A stretch of DNA of 64,000 nucleotides from positions 744,001-808,000 of the forward strand of contig NZ_LT578417.1 in assembly GCF_900088535.1 (NCBI RefSeq). Reading direction: 5' to 3'. Made by a program: the position numbers and the translations under genes. How positions within the stretch are numbered: the first letter of the stretch is position 1; each line of letters starts with the position of its first letter. The notes beneath the pieces were generated by a model. The model was not told the origin of the DNA and did no database searches. It was given only the letters and a program-made list of their open reading frames with translations. The stretch is from Cyanobium sp. NIES-981 (lineage in GTDB: Bacteria > Cyanobacteriota > Cyanobacteriia > PCC-6307 > Cyanobiaceae). Of this stretch, positions 19,417-27,917 are shown one piece after another.

Positions 19417-19731
19417 ATGGCTAACGAAACCATGGGCATCGCCCTCGGCATGATTGAGACCCGCGGTCTGGTGCCCGCCATCGAAGCGGCTGACGCCATG
19501 ACCAAGGCTGCCGAAGTACGGCTGATCGCCCGCGAGTTCGTCGGCGGCGGCTATGTGACCGTGATGGTGCGGGGCGAGACCGGTGCTGTCAACGCCGCGG
19601 TGCGGGCCGGTGCCGATGCCTGCGAGCGCGTGGGCGACGGTCTGGTGGCCGCCCACATCATTGCCCGCCCCCACCGCGAAGTGGAGCCTGCTCTGAGCGG
19701 CAGCGCCGGTTTCGTGGGTTCCAAGGACTGA
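19417..19731 (+). CDS. csoS1: Major carboxysome shell protein CsoS1 (BMC-H)
   Basis: The protein has 104 residues from ATG 19417, preceded by AGGAG. It is a single BMC domain with MIETRGLVPAIEAADAMTKA, FVGGGYVTVMVRGETGAVNA and the C-terminal AHIIARPHREVEPAL. CsoS1 hexamers tile the carboxysome facets and pass bicarbonate through a small pore. It is the first gene of the long plus-strand cluster. A perfect hairpin lies 7 bp after its stop. A longer paralogue with the same domain is encoded at 26656-27381. Confidence 0.96.
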   Translation: MANETMGIALGMIETRGLVPAIEAADAMTKAAEVRLIAREFVGGGYVTVMVRGETGAVNAAVRAGADACERVGDGLVAAHIIARPHREVEPALSGSAGFVGSKD

Positions 19732-19738
19732 GGCCGCT

Positions 19739-19755
19739 GAACGCCTGAGGCGTTC
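19739..19755 (+). promoter_or_regulatory. Hairpin between csoS1 and cbbL
   Basis: GAACGCC and GGCGTTC form a perfect 7-bp stem with a TGA loop, 7 nt after the csoS1 stop. No T-run follows, so it looks more like a 3'-end stabiliser or partial attenuator than a full terminator. That role is inferred. Confidence 0.6.
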
Positions 19756-19794
19756 CCCTCGTCATCCCTTTACCGACCCAACCGGAGAAACTCC

Positions 19795-21207
19795 ATGAGC
19801 AAGAAGTACGACGCCGGGGTCAAGGAGTACCGCGACACGTATTGGACTCCTGATTACGTCCCCCTCGACACCGACCTGCTGGCCTGCTTCAAGTGCACAG
19901 GCCAGGAAGGTGTGCCCAAGGAAGAGGTGGCTGCCGCCGTGGCCGCTGAATCCTCCACCGGCACCTGGTCCACCGTGTGGTCCGAGCTCCTCACCGACCT
20001 CGACTTCTACAAGGGCCGCTGCTACCGCATCGAAGACGTGCCGGGCGACAAGGAGGCGTTCTACGCCTTCATCGCCTATCCCCTCGACCTGTTCGAAGAG
20101 GGTTCGGTGACCAACGTGCTCACCTCCCTGGTGGGCAACGTGTTCGGCTTCAAGGCCCTGCGCCACCTGCGCCTGGAAGACATCCGCTTCCCGCTGGCCT
20201 TCATCAAGACCTGCATGGGTCCTCCGAACGGCATCCAGGTCGAGCGTGACCGGATGAACAAGTACGGCCGCCCCCTGCTGGGCTGCACCATCAAGCCGAA
20301 GCTCGGCCTGAGCGGCAAGAACTACGGCCGTGTGGTGTACGAATGCCTCCGCGGTGGTCTCGACTTCACCAAGGACGACGAGAACATCAACTCCCAGCCC
20401 TTCCAGCGCTGGCAGAACCGCTTCGAGTTCGTGGCTGAGGCCGTGCGGCTGGCCCAGGAGGAAACCGGCGAGAAGAAGGGGCACTACCTCAACTGCACCG
20501 CCGCCACTCCGGAGCAGATGTACGAGCGGGCTGAGTTCGCCAAGGAACTCGGGCAGCCGATCATCATGCACGACTACATCACCGGTGGCTTCACGGCCAA
20601 CACCGGCCTGGCGCACTGGTGCCGCAAGAACGGCATGCTGCTCCACATCCACCGCGCCATGCACGCGGTGATCGACCGCCATCCCAAGCACGGCATCCAC
20701 TTCCGGGTGCTGGCCAAGTGCCTGCGCCTCTCCGGTGGTGACCAGCTCCACACCGGCACCGTGGTGGGCAAGCTCGAGGGTGACCGCCAGACCACCCTGG
20801 GCTTCATCGACCAGCTGCGCGAGTCGTTCGTGCCGGAGGACCGCAGCCGCGGCAACTTCTTCGATCAGGACTGGGGTTCGATGCCCGGCGTGTTCGCCGT
20901 GGCCTCCGGCGGCATCCACGTGTGGCACATGCCGGCCCTGGTGGCGATCTTCGGCGACGACTCCGTGCTCCAGTTCGGTGGTGGCACCCACGGCCACCCC
21001 TGGGGTTCGGCCGCTGGCGCCGCCGCCAACCGGGTGGCCCTCGAGGCCTGCGTCAAGGCCCGCAACGCCGGCCGGGAAATCGAGAAGGAGAGCCGCGACA
21101 TCCTGATGGAAGCCGCCAAGCACAGCCCCGAGCTGGCCATCGCCCTCGAAACCTGGAAGGAAATCAAGTTCGAGTTCGACACCGTCGACAAGCTCGACGT
21201 CCAGTGA
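19795..21207 (+). CDS. cbbL: RuBisCO large subunit, form IA
   Basis: The 470-residue protein has all main RuBisCO elements: the active-site region [36 protein letters not shown] with the carbamylated lysine, [12 protein letters not shown], and the phosphate-binding [10 protein letters not shown] and [10 protein letters not shown]. The start [21 protein letters not shown] is typical of form IA enzymes of alpha-cyanobacteria and carboxysomal proteobacteria. It carboxylates RuBP inside the carboxysome. The segment CCGGAGAAA before the ATG gives a plausible ribosome-binding site. It is followed by a hairpin and cbbS. Confidence 0.98.
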   Translation: MSKKYDAGVKEYRDTYWTPDYVPLDTDLLACFKCTGQEGVPKEEVAAAVAAESSTGTWSTVWSELLTDLDFYKGRCYRIEDVPGDKEAFYAFIAYPLDLFEEGSVTNVLTSLVGNVFGFKALRHLRLEDIRFPLAFIKTCMGPPNGIQVERDRMNKYGRPLLGCTIKPKLGLSGKNYGRVVYECLRGGLDFTKDDENINSQPFQRWQNRFEFVAEAVRLAQEETGEKKGHYLNCTAATPEQMYERAEFAKELGQPIIMHDYITGGFTANTGLAHWCRKNGMLLHIHRAMHAVIDRHPKHGIHFRVLAKCLRLSGGDQLHTGTVVGKLEGDRQTTLGFIDQLRESFVPEDRSRGNFFDQDWGSMPGVFAVASGGIHVWHMPALVAIFGDDSVLQFGGGTHGHPWGSAAGAAANRVALEACVKARNAGREIEKESRDILMEAAKHSPELAIALETWKEIKFEFDTVDKLDVQ

Positions 21208-21210
21208 TCG

Positions 21211-21234
21211 CGCGCTGAGGGGAGCGGCAGCGCG
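21211..21234 (+). promoter_or_regulatory. Hairpin between cbbL and cbbS
   Basis: CGCGCTG and CAGCGCG form a perfect 7-bp stem with a 10-nt loop, starting 4 nt after the cbbL stop. It sits at the same relative place as the csoS1 hairpin. There is no T-run, so a role in mRNA stability or processing is inferred. Confidence 0.55.
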
Positions 21235-21304
21235 GCCCACGCCAACCTGCCTCCCCCGGTAAGCGGCACCAGCCTCCATCCATCCCATCCACCACAGGAT
21301 CCCC

Positions 21305-21646
21305 ATGCCCTTCAAGAGCACCGTGGGTGACTACCAAACAGTCGCCACCCTGGAGACCTTCGGCTTCCTCCCGCCGATGACCCAGGACGAGATCTACGAC
21401 CAGATCGCTTACATCATTGCCCAGGGCTGGAGCCCGCTGATCGAGCACGTGCACCCCAGCCGCTCGATGGCCACTTACTGGTCGTACTGGAAGCTCCCCT
21501 TCTTCGGCGAGAAGGATCTCGGCGTGATCGTGAGTGAACTCGAGGCCTGCCACCGCGCCTACCCCGACCACCACGTGCGCCTGGTGGGCTACGACGCCTA
21601 CACCCAGAGCCAGGGTGCCTGCTTCGTGGTGTTCGAGGGCCGCTGA
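21305..21646 (+). CDS. cbbS: RuBisCO small subunit, form IA
   Basis: The 113-residue protein begins MPFKSTVGDYQTVATLETFG and has ETFGFLPPMTQDEIYDQI, the YWKLPFFG stretch and the C-terminal HVRLVGYDAYTQSQG. It caps the L8 core at both ends. Its N-terminal surface, with CbbL, forms the site bound by CsoS2 N-repeats in characterised alpha-carboxysomes. It lies 97 bp downstream of cbbL. A strong hairpin follows, before csoS2. Confidence 0.97.
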   Translation: MPFKSTVGDYQTVATLETFGFLPPMTQDEIYDQIAYIIAQGWSPLIEHVHPSRSMATYWSYWKLPFFGEKDLGVIVSELEACHRAYPDHHVRLVGYDAYTQSQGACFVVFEGR

Positions 21647-21673
21647 GCGCCCCTACCGGATCACCACTCCTCC

Positions 21674-21699
21674 GCGGTTCCTGGATCCTCAGGAACCGC
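21674..21699 (+). promoter_or_regulatory. Strong hairpin between cbbS and csoS2
   Basis: GCGGTTCCT and AGGAACCGC form a perfect 9-bp stem with an 8-nt loop, 27 nt after the cbbS stop and inside the 210-bp cbbS-csoS2 gap. It is not followed by T residues. It could reduce read-through into csoS2 or stabilise the cbbLS message. Confidence 0.65.
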
Positions 21700-21856
21700 A
21701 CCCCTTCCCGCCGCAGGTCTGACCCCCCGGCCGTGAGCCCAGCCGTTCACAGCCAGGGAGCCAGGCAGTCCGATTCCAGAGCCCCCAGCCCCCGTGCTGC
21801 CGGCCCTGACCTCGGAGCTGCGGCCTAACCACAGCGACCTTCGACGACGGGCGGAC

Positions 21857-24277
21857 ATGGCCAGCACATCCAGCCGGGAAGCAGCGCTCGAGCGCCGCCG
21901 GGCCCTCACCAACGGTGGCAAGAAAGCCGCAGGCCGGTTCATCTCGAGCCCGAGCCGGGTGCGCACCGCCGCTGATGTGCGTCTCAGCCGCCCCGCCGGC
22001 CAGGCAGCGCCTGCCCCCTCCGGTCCCCAGACCTCCGCCCCAGCCCAGGTCGCCGCCCCCAGCACCGCTTCCGCCCCCCGCGGCCGCAGCGCTCTGAGCC
22101 TCAGCGCCCCCGAGCCGGGACGCCGCAGCGAGCCAAAGCGGCTGATGAACCGCAGCCGCGAGCTCGCCCTGGCCCGCCGCGAGGCCCTCACCCAGAAGGG
22201 CAAGCGGGCCAACACCTCCCGGGACCGCACCCGCACGGACCTTGGCCGTGAGCTGACCCGGGGCACCGGCTCGACCGCTCCGGCCCCGGCCCCGGTGGCG
22301 CCATCCGCCGCGAAGCCCTGCGGCTGCAAGGACCGCAGCAGCGAAGCACCCGGCCTGAACCTGTCGGGTGGCCTGGGCAGCTCAGGCCGCAGCCAGGCCT
22401 CCCAGCGCCCCTCCATCCGGCGGGCGCAGGCCCAGCACAACCCCAGCCGGGCCCTGGTGCTCGCCCGCCGCGAAGCCCTCTCCAAGCGCGGCAAGTCCGC
22501 CAACGCCCCCACCAACAGCACGGCCGCTTCCGTGGCCCGGCAGGGCAACCCGGACATCAGCACCCGTGAACTCGCCCAGAAGGTGCGCGAGCTCAAGGCC
22601 AAGGTGGGCAGCGCCGGCTCCAGCCGCAGCGGCTGCACCCGGCCCACGGGCCCGAACCGGCACGGGGCCCGCCAGGCGGCCGCCGCCGACGCCCACTGGA
22701 AGGTGGGCATGAGTGAAACCAGTTCCGGCCAGGTGGTGACCGGCACCCAGGCCAACCGCTCGCCCAAGACCACCGGCAACGAGGCCGCCACCTGTCGGGC
22801 GATCACCGGCACCGAGTACCTGGGTGCCGAGGTCTTCCAGACCTTCTGCCAGAGCGAGGCACCCCGGCTGCAGCCCGCCAAGGTGCGGGTCACGGCCACC
22901 ACCCACGGCAACCGGGTCACCGGCAACGAGGTGGGTCGTTCCGAGAAGGTGACCGGGGATGAGCCCGGCACCTGCAAGATCATCACCGGCACCGAGTACG
23001 TGTCCGCCAACCAGTCCGCCAGCTACTGCGGCACCACCAACCCCAGCCCCCGCAAGGTGGGCCGCAGCCAGACCCTGGGCGGCCAGCCCGTGTCCGGGGT
23101 GATGGTGGGCCGATCCGAGCGGGTCACCGGCGACGAACCGGGCTCCGGCCTGCAGCTCACCGGCGACCAGTACCTGGGCGCCGAGCCCCCCGCTCCGGGC
23201 CGGGCCCCCAGCAAGGTGGAGAGCCTGCAGACCCTGCGGGGCACGGGCGTCACCGGCACTGCCGTGGGTCGCAGTGAGCGGGTCACCGGCAACGAGCCGG
23301 GCAGCTGCCGGATCATCACCGGCGACGAGTACATCGGCACCCAGCAGTACGAGAGCTTCTGCGGCGTCAGGCCCGCGCCCGAGGCCCCCAAGGTGGGCTT
23401 CAGCGTCACCAACCGGGCCCAGGTGGTGAGCGGCACCCGCACCGGCCGCAGCGACAAGGTGACCGGCGATGAGCCCGGCACCTGCAAGGCCGTCACCGGC
23501 ACGCCCTACGCCGGCCTGGAGCAGGCCTCCGACCACTGCCCCACCCCAGCCGTGCGCACGATCCGGGAACGCACTCCGGTGCGGGGCTCCAGCCGCATGA
23601 GCGGCATCCAGCCGGGCATCGGCGGCGTGATGACCGGTGCCGAGCGCGGCGCCTGCGAGGCCGTCACGGGTACTCCCTACGTGGGTGCCGACCAGCTGGC
23701 CGCCGCCTGTGGCGCCGCCAGCAGCGGCGACGCCGACTTCCCCCAGCCGCTCGAGAGTGCACCCTGGCAGCAGTTCAGCGTGCAGTCGCCGGCCCGGGCC
23801 GCCCAGGTCGCCCGCCAGGAGAGGTCGGGAGTCACCGGCAACAGCTACGAGCAGGGGGGGAGGATCACCGGCCCTTTCGACATGGCCGGTGACAAGGTGA
23901 CCGGCACCGAACACTTCCGTTTCGACCGTCGCGGCCCGCAGCTGTCGCGCGGACCGATCCAGACCAGCGTCATGTCGGCGGCACCGGTGAGCGTCGATGA
24001 AGACGCCAGGCCCACCTCCCGGGTGACCGGCGAGGGGATCTCCGCCGGCCTCAAGATCACGGGCGACGACTGGGACCGGGGTGAACGGGTCACCGGCACC
24101 GAAGGCAGCTCGGCCCGCCGGCGCAACCCCACCCGGGTGGGCCCGATGAGCGCCATGCCCGGCTTCCAGTCCAAGCGCAACGAGGAGGTGCCCGAACCGG
24201 TGAGCCGGGTCACGGGCTCCAGCGGCAACACCCAGGCCGGATCCCTGATCACGGTGTCCGGCGGCGCCCGCGGCTGA
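21857..24277 (+). CDS. csoS2: Carboxysome assembly scaffold protein CsoS2
   Basis: The protein has 806 residues from the ATG at 21857, whose start MASTSSREAALERR is typical of CsoS2; the frame is open to a GTG at 21794 without family resemblance. The N-region carries helical RuBisCO-binding repeats (ALERRRALTNGGKKA, ALARREALTQKGKRA, VLARREALSKRGKSA and one more). From about residue 282 six M-repeats follow the pattern V(T/S)G...GRS.KVTG.E.G.C..ITG, each about 50 residues. The C-region ends with LITVSGGARG, the shell-binding tail. It bridges RuBisCO and shell. M-repeat 3 lacks both usual cysteines. No obvious frameshift site was identified by eye. Confidence 0.96.
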   Translation: MASTSSREAALERRRALTNGGKKAAGRFISSPSRVRTAADVRLSRPAGQAAPAPSGPQTSAPAQVAAPSTASAPRGRSALSLSAPEPGRRSEPKRLMNRSRELALARREALTQKGKRANTSRDRTRTDLGRELTRGTGSTAPAPAPVAPSAAKPCGCKDRSSEAPGLNLSGGLGSSGRSQASQRPSIRRAQAQHNPSRALVLARREALSKRGKSANAPTNSTAASVARQGNPDISTRELAQKVRELKAKVGSAGSSRSGCTRPTGPNRHGARQAAAADAHWKVGMSETSSGQVVTGTQANRSPKTTGNEAATCRAITGTEYLGAEVFQTFCQSEAPRLQPAKVRVTATTHGNRVTGNEVGRSEKVTGDEPGTCKIITGTEYVSANQSASYCGTTNPSPRKVGRSQTLGGQPVSGVMVGRSERVTGDEPGSGLQLTGDQYLGAEPPAPGRAPSKVESLQTLRGTGVTGTAVGRSERVTGNEPGSCRIITGDEYIGTQQYESFCGVRPAPEAPKVGFSVTNRAQVVSGTRTGRSDKVTGDEPGTCKAVTGTPYAGLEQASDHCPTPAVRTIRERTPVRGSSRMSGIQPGIGGVMTGAERGACEAVTGTPYVGADQLAAACGAASSGDADFPQPLESAPWQQFSVQSPARAAQVARQERSGVTGNSYEQGGRITGPFDMAGDKVTGTEHFRFDRRGPQLSRGPIQTSVMSAAPVSVDEDARPTSRVTGEGISAGLKITGDDWDRGERVTGTEGSSARRRNPTRVGPMSAMPGFQSKRNEEVPEPVSRVTGSSGNTQAGSLITVSGGARG

Positions 24278-24284
24278 TCGGCCC

Positions 24285-26027
24285 ATGCCCCGACGTACCA
24301 ACCGCCCCAGCACACCACCACCGCTCGCGCCCACGGCGGCGCGCCGCCGTCCTGGCGCCGCCGAGCCACGGCGCGGGCCCGCAGGGTCTGGCGCCGATGC
24401 GGCCGAGCCCGGGCCGCCGCTGCGGGGCACCCGGGCCCGGGCCGCCATGCAGGCCAGCCGCACCCCGGCATCACCGGCGGCATCCCGGCCCGTGGGGCGG
24501 CGCAGCTCCAGGCCGGCGTCGCCGGCCCCTGGACTGGCGCGCCCCTCGACGCGCCCCGCGGGGGGCTTCCGCCGCTCGGCACCCGCCGCTGCTGCCCGGA
24601 GCCCTATCACCACCGAGGCCCAGCTGCATCCACTCACGGATGGGGCCGCCAACGAGGCCCTGCACGCCTACGACACCGCGGTGAAGCTGGCGTTCGACCG
24701 GATCGTGCCGGTGCTCAAGCGACTCTCGGCCCTGCAGCACGAGGATGACTTCGTCCGCCGGGCCCAGGCCATCGCCCTCGAGGAGCTCGGCTATCCCCTG
24801 CCCGAGCCGGTCCTGGAAACCGCCTGGGTGAGCCAGCTCGACATGCGCACCCTGTTTGCCTGGTGCGTGTTCGAGACCTACGAGCAGGCCAGCGAGGCCT
24901 TTTTCCGCGACGACCCACTCCAGGGTCAGCCCGGCAGCCCCTCAGCCGAGAGCTTCGACGCCTTCCTGCTGGACTGCGGCTTCCACCTGCTGGACATCAC
25001 CCCCTGCGCCGACGGCCGCCTGGCCCACGCCATCGCCTTCGGCCTGCGGCTGCCCTTCAGTTCGGTGCGCCGCCGCCCCCACGCCGGCGCCCTGTTCGAT
25101 GTGGAGAACACGGTGAACCGCTGGGTGAAGACCGAGCACCGGCGCTACCGCGAGGCCCAGCCCAATCCGGCCCATGCCGACACCCGTTACCTGAAGGTGG
25201 CGCTGTACCACTTCAGTTCCCTGGACCCCGAGCACGAGGGCTGCGCCGCCCATGGCAGCAACGACGTCCTGGCGGCCTCCTGCGGCCTCAGCCGGCTGAA
25301 GGACTTCCAGCAGGCCGTGGAGAACAGCTTCTGCTGCGGCGCCTCGGTGGACCTGCTGCTGATGGGCATCGACACCGACACCGATGCGATCCGGGTGCAC
25401 ATGCCCGGCATGGATGGCAGCACCCGCCTGGACCGCTGGCTCGACGCCCGGGAGGTCTACGCCGCCACCCTGGGCCTGCCGCCGGATCAGGCCAGGCAAC
25501 GGGCCCGTGCCATGGTGCAGGAGGCGGCCGCTTCCGTGCCCGACCCCGGCATGGTCACCCTGGTGGCCCGGCTGCTGGAGCACAACATCTCCCAGATCGA
25601 CTACGTGCGCCAGTTCCACGGTGGCGCCTACGACGACGCCGGCCATGCCGAGCGCTTCATCGGTGTGGGGATCGGCTTCAAGGAGATCCACCTGCGCAAC
25701 CTCACCTACTTCGCCTACATGGACACGGTGGAGGAGGGGGCCGCCGACCTGGACGTGGGCGTGAAGATCTTCAAGGGGCTGAACGTGTCAAGGGGTCTGC
25801 CGGTGCCGGTGGTGGTGCGCTTCGACTACCACGGCCAGGTGCCCGGGGCCCGCGACCGCGCCGTGCGCCACTGCCAGCGCGTGCAGGCCGCGATCGAGAG
25901 CCGCTACGCCGAGCTGTTCCAGCAAGGGCTGCTGCACGCCCTGCTCACCGTGCGCGACCAGGACCGCCACACCCCGGCCGAGGCGGTAGGTTCCACCATC
26001 GTGTTCGCAACCGGAGGAGGGCACTGA
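24285..26027 (+). CDS. csoSCA: Carboxysomal carbonic anhydrase CsoSCA (CsoS3)
   Basis: The 580-residue protein starts 7 bp after csoS2. The first 100 residues are basic, proline-rich and disordered; in characterised systems this tail attaches the enzyme to RuBisCO. The catalytic part has ITPCADGRLAH (Zn Cys plus Asp) near residue 245, FSSLDPEHEGCAAHGSND near residue 310 with the His/Cys ligands, and CGASVDLLLMGIDTDTDAIRVH. It converts bicarbonate to CO2 inside the carboxysome. The last gap to csoS4A is one base. Confidence 0.95.
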   Translation: MPRRTNRPSTPPPLAPTAARRRPGAAEPRRGPAGSGADAAEPGPPLRGTRARAAMQASRTPASPAASRPVGRRSSRPASPAPGLARPSTRPAGGFRRSAPAAAARSPITTEAQLHPLTDGAANEALHAYDTAVKLAFDRIVPVLKRLSALQHEDDFVRRAQAIALEELGYPLPEPVLETAWVSQLDMRTLFAWCVFETYEQASEAFFRDDPLQGQPGSPSAESFDAFLLDCGFHLLDITPCADGRLAHAIAFGLRLPFSSVRRRPHAGALFDVENTVNRWVKTEHRRYREAQPNPAHADTRYLKVALYHFSSLDPEHEGCAAHGSNDVLAASCGLSRLKDFQQAVENSFCCGASVDLLLMGIDTDTDAIRVHMPGMDGSTRLDRWLDAREVYAATLGLPPDQARQRARAMVQEAAASVPDPGMVTLVARLLEHNISQIDYVRQFHGGAYDDAGHAERFIGVGIGFKEIHLRNLTYFAYMDTVEEGAADLDVGVKIFKGLNVSRGLPVPVVVRFDYHGQVPGARDRAVRHCQRVQAAIESRYAELFQQGLLHALLTVRDQDRHTPAEAVGSTIVFATGGGH

Positions 26028-26028
26028 G

Positions 26029-26325
26029 ATGCTGATCTGCAAGGTGGTGAAACCGCTGGTGTCCACGAACCGCATCCCGGACTTCGAGCACAAGCACCTG
26101 CAGGTGGTGCTCGATGGCAGCACCCAGAAGGTGGCGGTCGATGCGGTGGGCTGCATCCCGGGGGACTGGGTGATCTGCGTCGGCAGCTCCGCGGCCCGGG
26201 AAGCCGCCGGCAGCAAGTCCTACCCCAGCGATCTCACCATCGTGGGCATCATCGACCACTGGGATCCCGAGGCCGGCAAACAGGCCCCTCCTGCCAGCGG
26301 GTCCTCCAGTGGAGGGAGCAAGTGA
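26029..26325 (+). CDS. csoS4A: Carboxysome vertex protein CsoS4A (BMC-P)
   Basis: The 98-residue EutN/CcmL-fold protein begins MLICKVVKPLVSTNRIPDF and contains VDAVGCIPGDWVICVGSSAAREA. BMC-P pentamers cap the icosahedral vertices. A disordered serine/glycine tail of about 15 residues follows the fold. It begins one base after csoSCA stops and overlaps csoS4B by one base (TGATG). Confidence 0.95.
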   Translation: MLICKVVKPLVSTNRIPDFEHKHLQVVLDGSTQKVAVDAVGCIPGDWVICVGSSAAREAAGSKSYPSDLTIVGIIDHWDPEAGKQAPPASGSSSGGSK

Positions 26326-26576
26326 TGGAGATCATGCAGGTCACCGGCTCGATCATCTGCACCCAGCGGGTTGAGGGGCTGCTGCACTGGAATCTGCGCA
26401 CGCTGCGCAACGCCAAGGGCAAGCTCGCCGTGGCGGTGGATCCGGTCGGCGCCTCGCCCGGCAACTGGGTGTTCACCGCCAGTGGCTCGGCCGCCCGCTT
26501 CGCCTGCGGGGTGCCGGACACCCAGACGGATCTGACCATCGGCGGGATCATCGATTTCTGGGAACCCGATGGCTAG
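26325..26576 (+). CDS. csoS4B: Carboxysome vertex protein CsoS4B (BMC-P)
   Basis: The 83-residue protein starts MEIMQVTGSIICTQRVEGL and contains VDPVGASPGNWVFTASGSAARFA, the second vertex pentamer of the alpha-carboxysome. The ATG overlaps the csoS4A stop; a GTG one codon upstream is also possible. Known csoS4A/csoS4B double mutants make leaky or elongated shells. It is followed by a 79-bp gap and the csoS1E-like gene. Confidence 0.95.
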   Translation: MEIMQVTGSIICTQRVEGLLHWNLRTLRNAKGKLAVAVDPVGASPGNWVFTASGSAARFACGVPDTQTDLTIGGIIDFWEPDG

Positions 26577-26655
26577 GTGATCCTCTGCCGGCCGGCCCGC
26601 CCGGGGCCGTGCCGATGCGCCTCCCTTCTCCCTTCCCTGCCGTCCGCCGCCCGCC

Positions 26656-27381
26656 ATGGCCAGCCCCACATCCCGATCCCAAGGAAAGGCGACCACGCCG
26701 GCGCCAGCCGCCAGCCCCGCTGCTGGCAGCAAGCCTGCGGTTCCGGCCGCGGTCCCCGCCCCCACGGTGGCGGCCACGCCGGCCAGCCCAGCACCCGCGG
26801 CGGCTCCCACTCCGGCCACCGCTCCGCCGGCGGCCGTCAAGGCCGGCAGCAGCTCTGCGTCCACCACCCCCGCGACCCGCAAGGCGTCCAGCACCAGCGC
26901 CAGAGCCCTTCCCGCCGCAGCCGCCGGCACCTCCCGCGGCGGTCGCGGCACCTCCCGGAGCAGCACCACCACCCGCCGTTCCTCCCCCGCCTCAAGCCGT
27001 TCCGCCGGATCCGGCCGTGCCGGCGGCGGCGGCAGCTCCACCCGTCCCCCCTCCTCTCCCGCAACCCCCGCCATGGCTCCCACCGTTCACGGAATCGCAC
27101 TCGGCATGATCGAAACCCGGGGCCTGGTGCCGGCGATTGAGGCGGCCGACGCCATGACCAAGGCCGCCGAAGTCACGATGGTGGCCCGGGAATTCGTGGG
27201 CGGCGGCTACGTCACCGTGATGGTGCGGGGCGAAACCGGTGCGGTGAACGCCGCTGTGCGCGCCGGTGCCGATGCCTGCGAACGGGTGGGCGACGGCCTG
27301 GTGGCCGCCCACATCATCGCCCGTCCCCACACCGAGGTGGAGCCCGCCCTGCAGGGCACGGAGGCCACCCGCCGCCTGTGA
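26656..27381 (+). CDS. csoS1E: CsoS1E-like BMC-H shell protein with long disordered N-terminal extension
   Basis: The 241-residue protein has two parts. Residues 1 to about 138 are low complexity: A, P, T, S and G early, then R and S rich. Residues about 145-235 form a BMC-H domain almost identical to CsoS1 (MIETRGLVPAIEAADAMTKA, FVGGGYVTVMVRGETGAVNA). CsoS1E proteins with N-terminal extensions have been described in some marine cyanobacteria. Their role is unsettled, perhaps linking shell to cargo. An internal ATG at residue 139 could yield a short CsoS1-like form. It overlaps the next gene by one base. Confidence 0.88.
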   Translation: MASPTSRSQGKATTPAPAASPAAGSKPAVPAAVPAPTVAATPASPAPAAAPTPATAPPAAVKAGSSSASTTPATRKASSTSARALPAAAAGTSRGGRGTSRSSTTTRRSSPASSRSAGSGRAGGGGSSTRPPSSPATPAMAPTVHGIALGMIETRGLVPAIEAADAMTKAAEVTMVAREFVGGGYVTVMVRGETGAVNAAVRAGADACERVGDGLVAAHIIARPHTEVEPALQGTEATRRL

Positions 27382-27854
27382 TGAGCATGGACGCCGCGCA
27401 TCCGCGCGTCCTGGGCTACCTGGGCCGCGCGCTCAGTCTTGAACTCTCGGCCGTGCAGCAGTACATGACCCAGGCCTCCCTGCTGGAGCTCTGGGGCGAC
27501 AGCGAGGCAGCCACCCGTTTCCGTCAGGAAACGGTGGAGGAGATGCAGCACGCCGAGCAGCTGGTGAAGCGCATGCTTCGCCTTGGGGTGGCCCCGGCCG
27601 CCTCCCAGCTGCGGCCCGTGAGCCATGCGGCCGATCTGGCCGGACTGCTGCGCGGGAATCTCAGCCTGGAAGACGATCTCATCAATCATTACGCCGAAGC
27701 CGTGCGCTTCTGTCTTTTGATTGGCGATAGCGAGAATGAGGCCTTCTTCCGCGACCTGTGGACCGACGAGCAGCACCACGCCGAGGACCTGGGCCGCTGG
27801 CTGCGCGGCCTCACGGGCTCCCGCAGCCGCCTCGACGAGCGGGCCACCTTCTAG
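27381..27854 (+). CDS. Ferritin-like / bacterioferritin-type protein in the cso operon
   Basis: The 157-residue four-helix protein has diiron-type ligand motifs LSLELSAVQQY, EEMQHAEQ, LEDDLINHY and DEQHHAEDL. Bacterioferritin-like genes also occur next to cso operons in chemoautotrophs such as Halothiobacillus; their role there is unclear, with iron storage or redox protection suggested. The start ATG overlaps the csoS1E stop (TGATG), so translation is probably coupled. A perfect hairpin follows the stop and may mark the end of the carboxysome transcript. Confidence 0.82.
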   Translation: MSMDAAHPRVLGYLGRALSLELSAVQQYMTQASLLELWGDSEAATRFRQETVEEMQHAEQLVKRMLRLGVAPAASQLRPVSHAADLAGLLRGNLSLEDDLINHYAEAVRFCLLIGDSENEAFFRDLWTDEQHHAEDLGRWLRGLTGSRSRLDERATF

Positions 27855-27864
27855 GCCCCTGTCC

Positions 27865-27885
27865 GATCGGCGGCTTCCGCCGATC
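27865..27885 (+). terminator. Hairpin between ferritin-like gene and ndhF4
   Basis: GATCGGCGG and CCGCCGATC form a perfect 9-bp stem with a CTT loop, 10 nt after the ferritin-like stop and 32 nt before ndhF4. There is no T-run after it. It may be a weak terminator or processing site dividing the shell genes from the CO2-uptake genes. Confidence 0.55.
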
Positions 27886-27917
27886 CCAGCGTCCCCCTGG
27901 GGCAGCCTGAGACAGCC

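Noticed and set aside
19762-21321. 519-codon minus-strand frame opposite cbbL
   Set aside because: It is a shadow created by GC-rich codon use of cbbL; the translation is low complexity and matches no family.
22700-23640. Regular 150-bp-scale repeats that could suggest a repeat array or CRISPR
   Set aside because: They are the coding M-repeats of CsoS2, with unit length and variation typical of a protein repeat; no short constant repeat/spacer pattern exists in the window.
22382-24652. 756-codon minus-strand frame opposite csoS2
   Set aside because: It mirrors the repeated codons of csoS2; repetitive Gly/Ala/His product, no domain.
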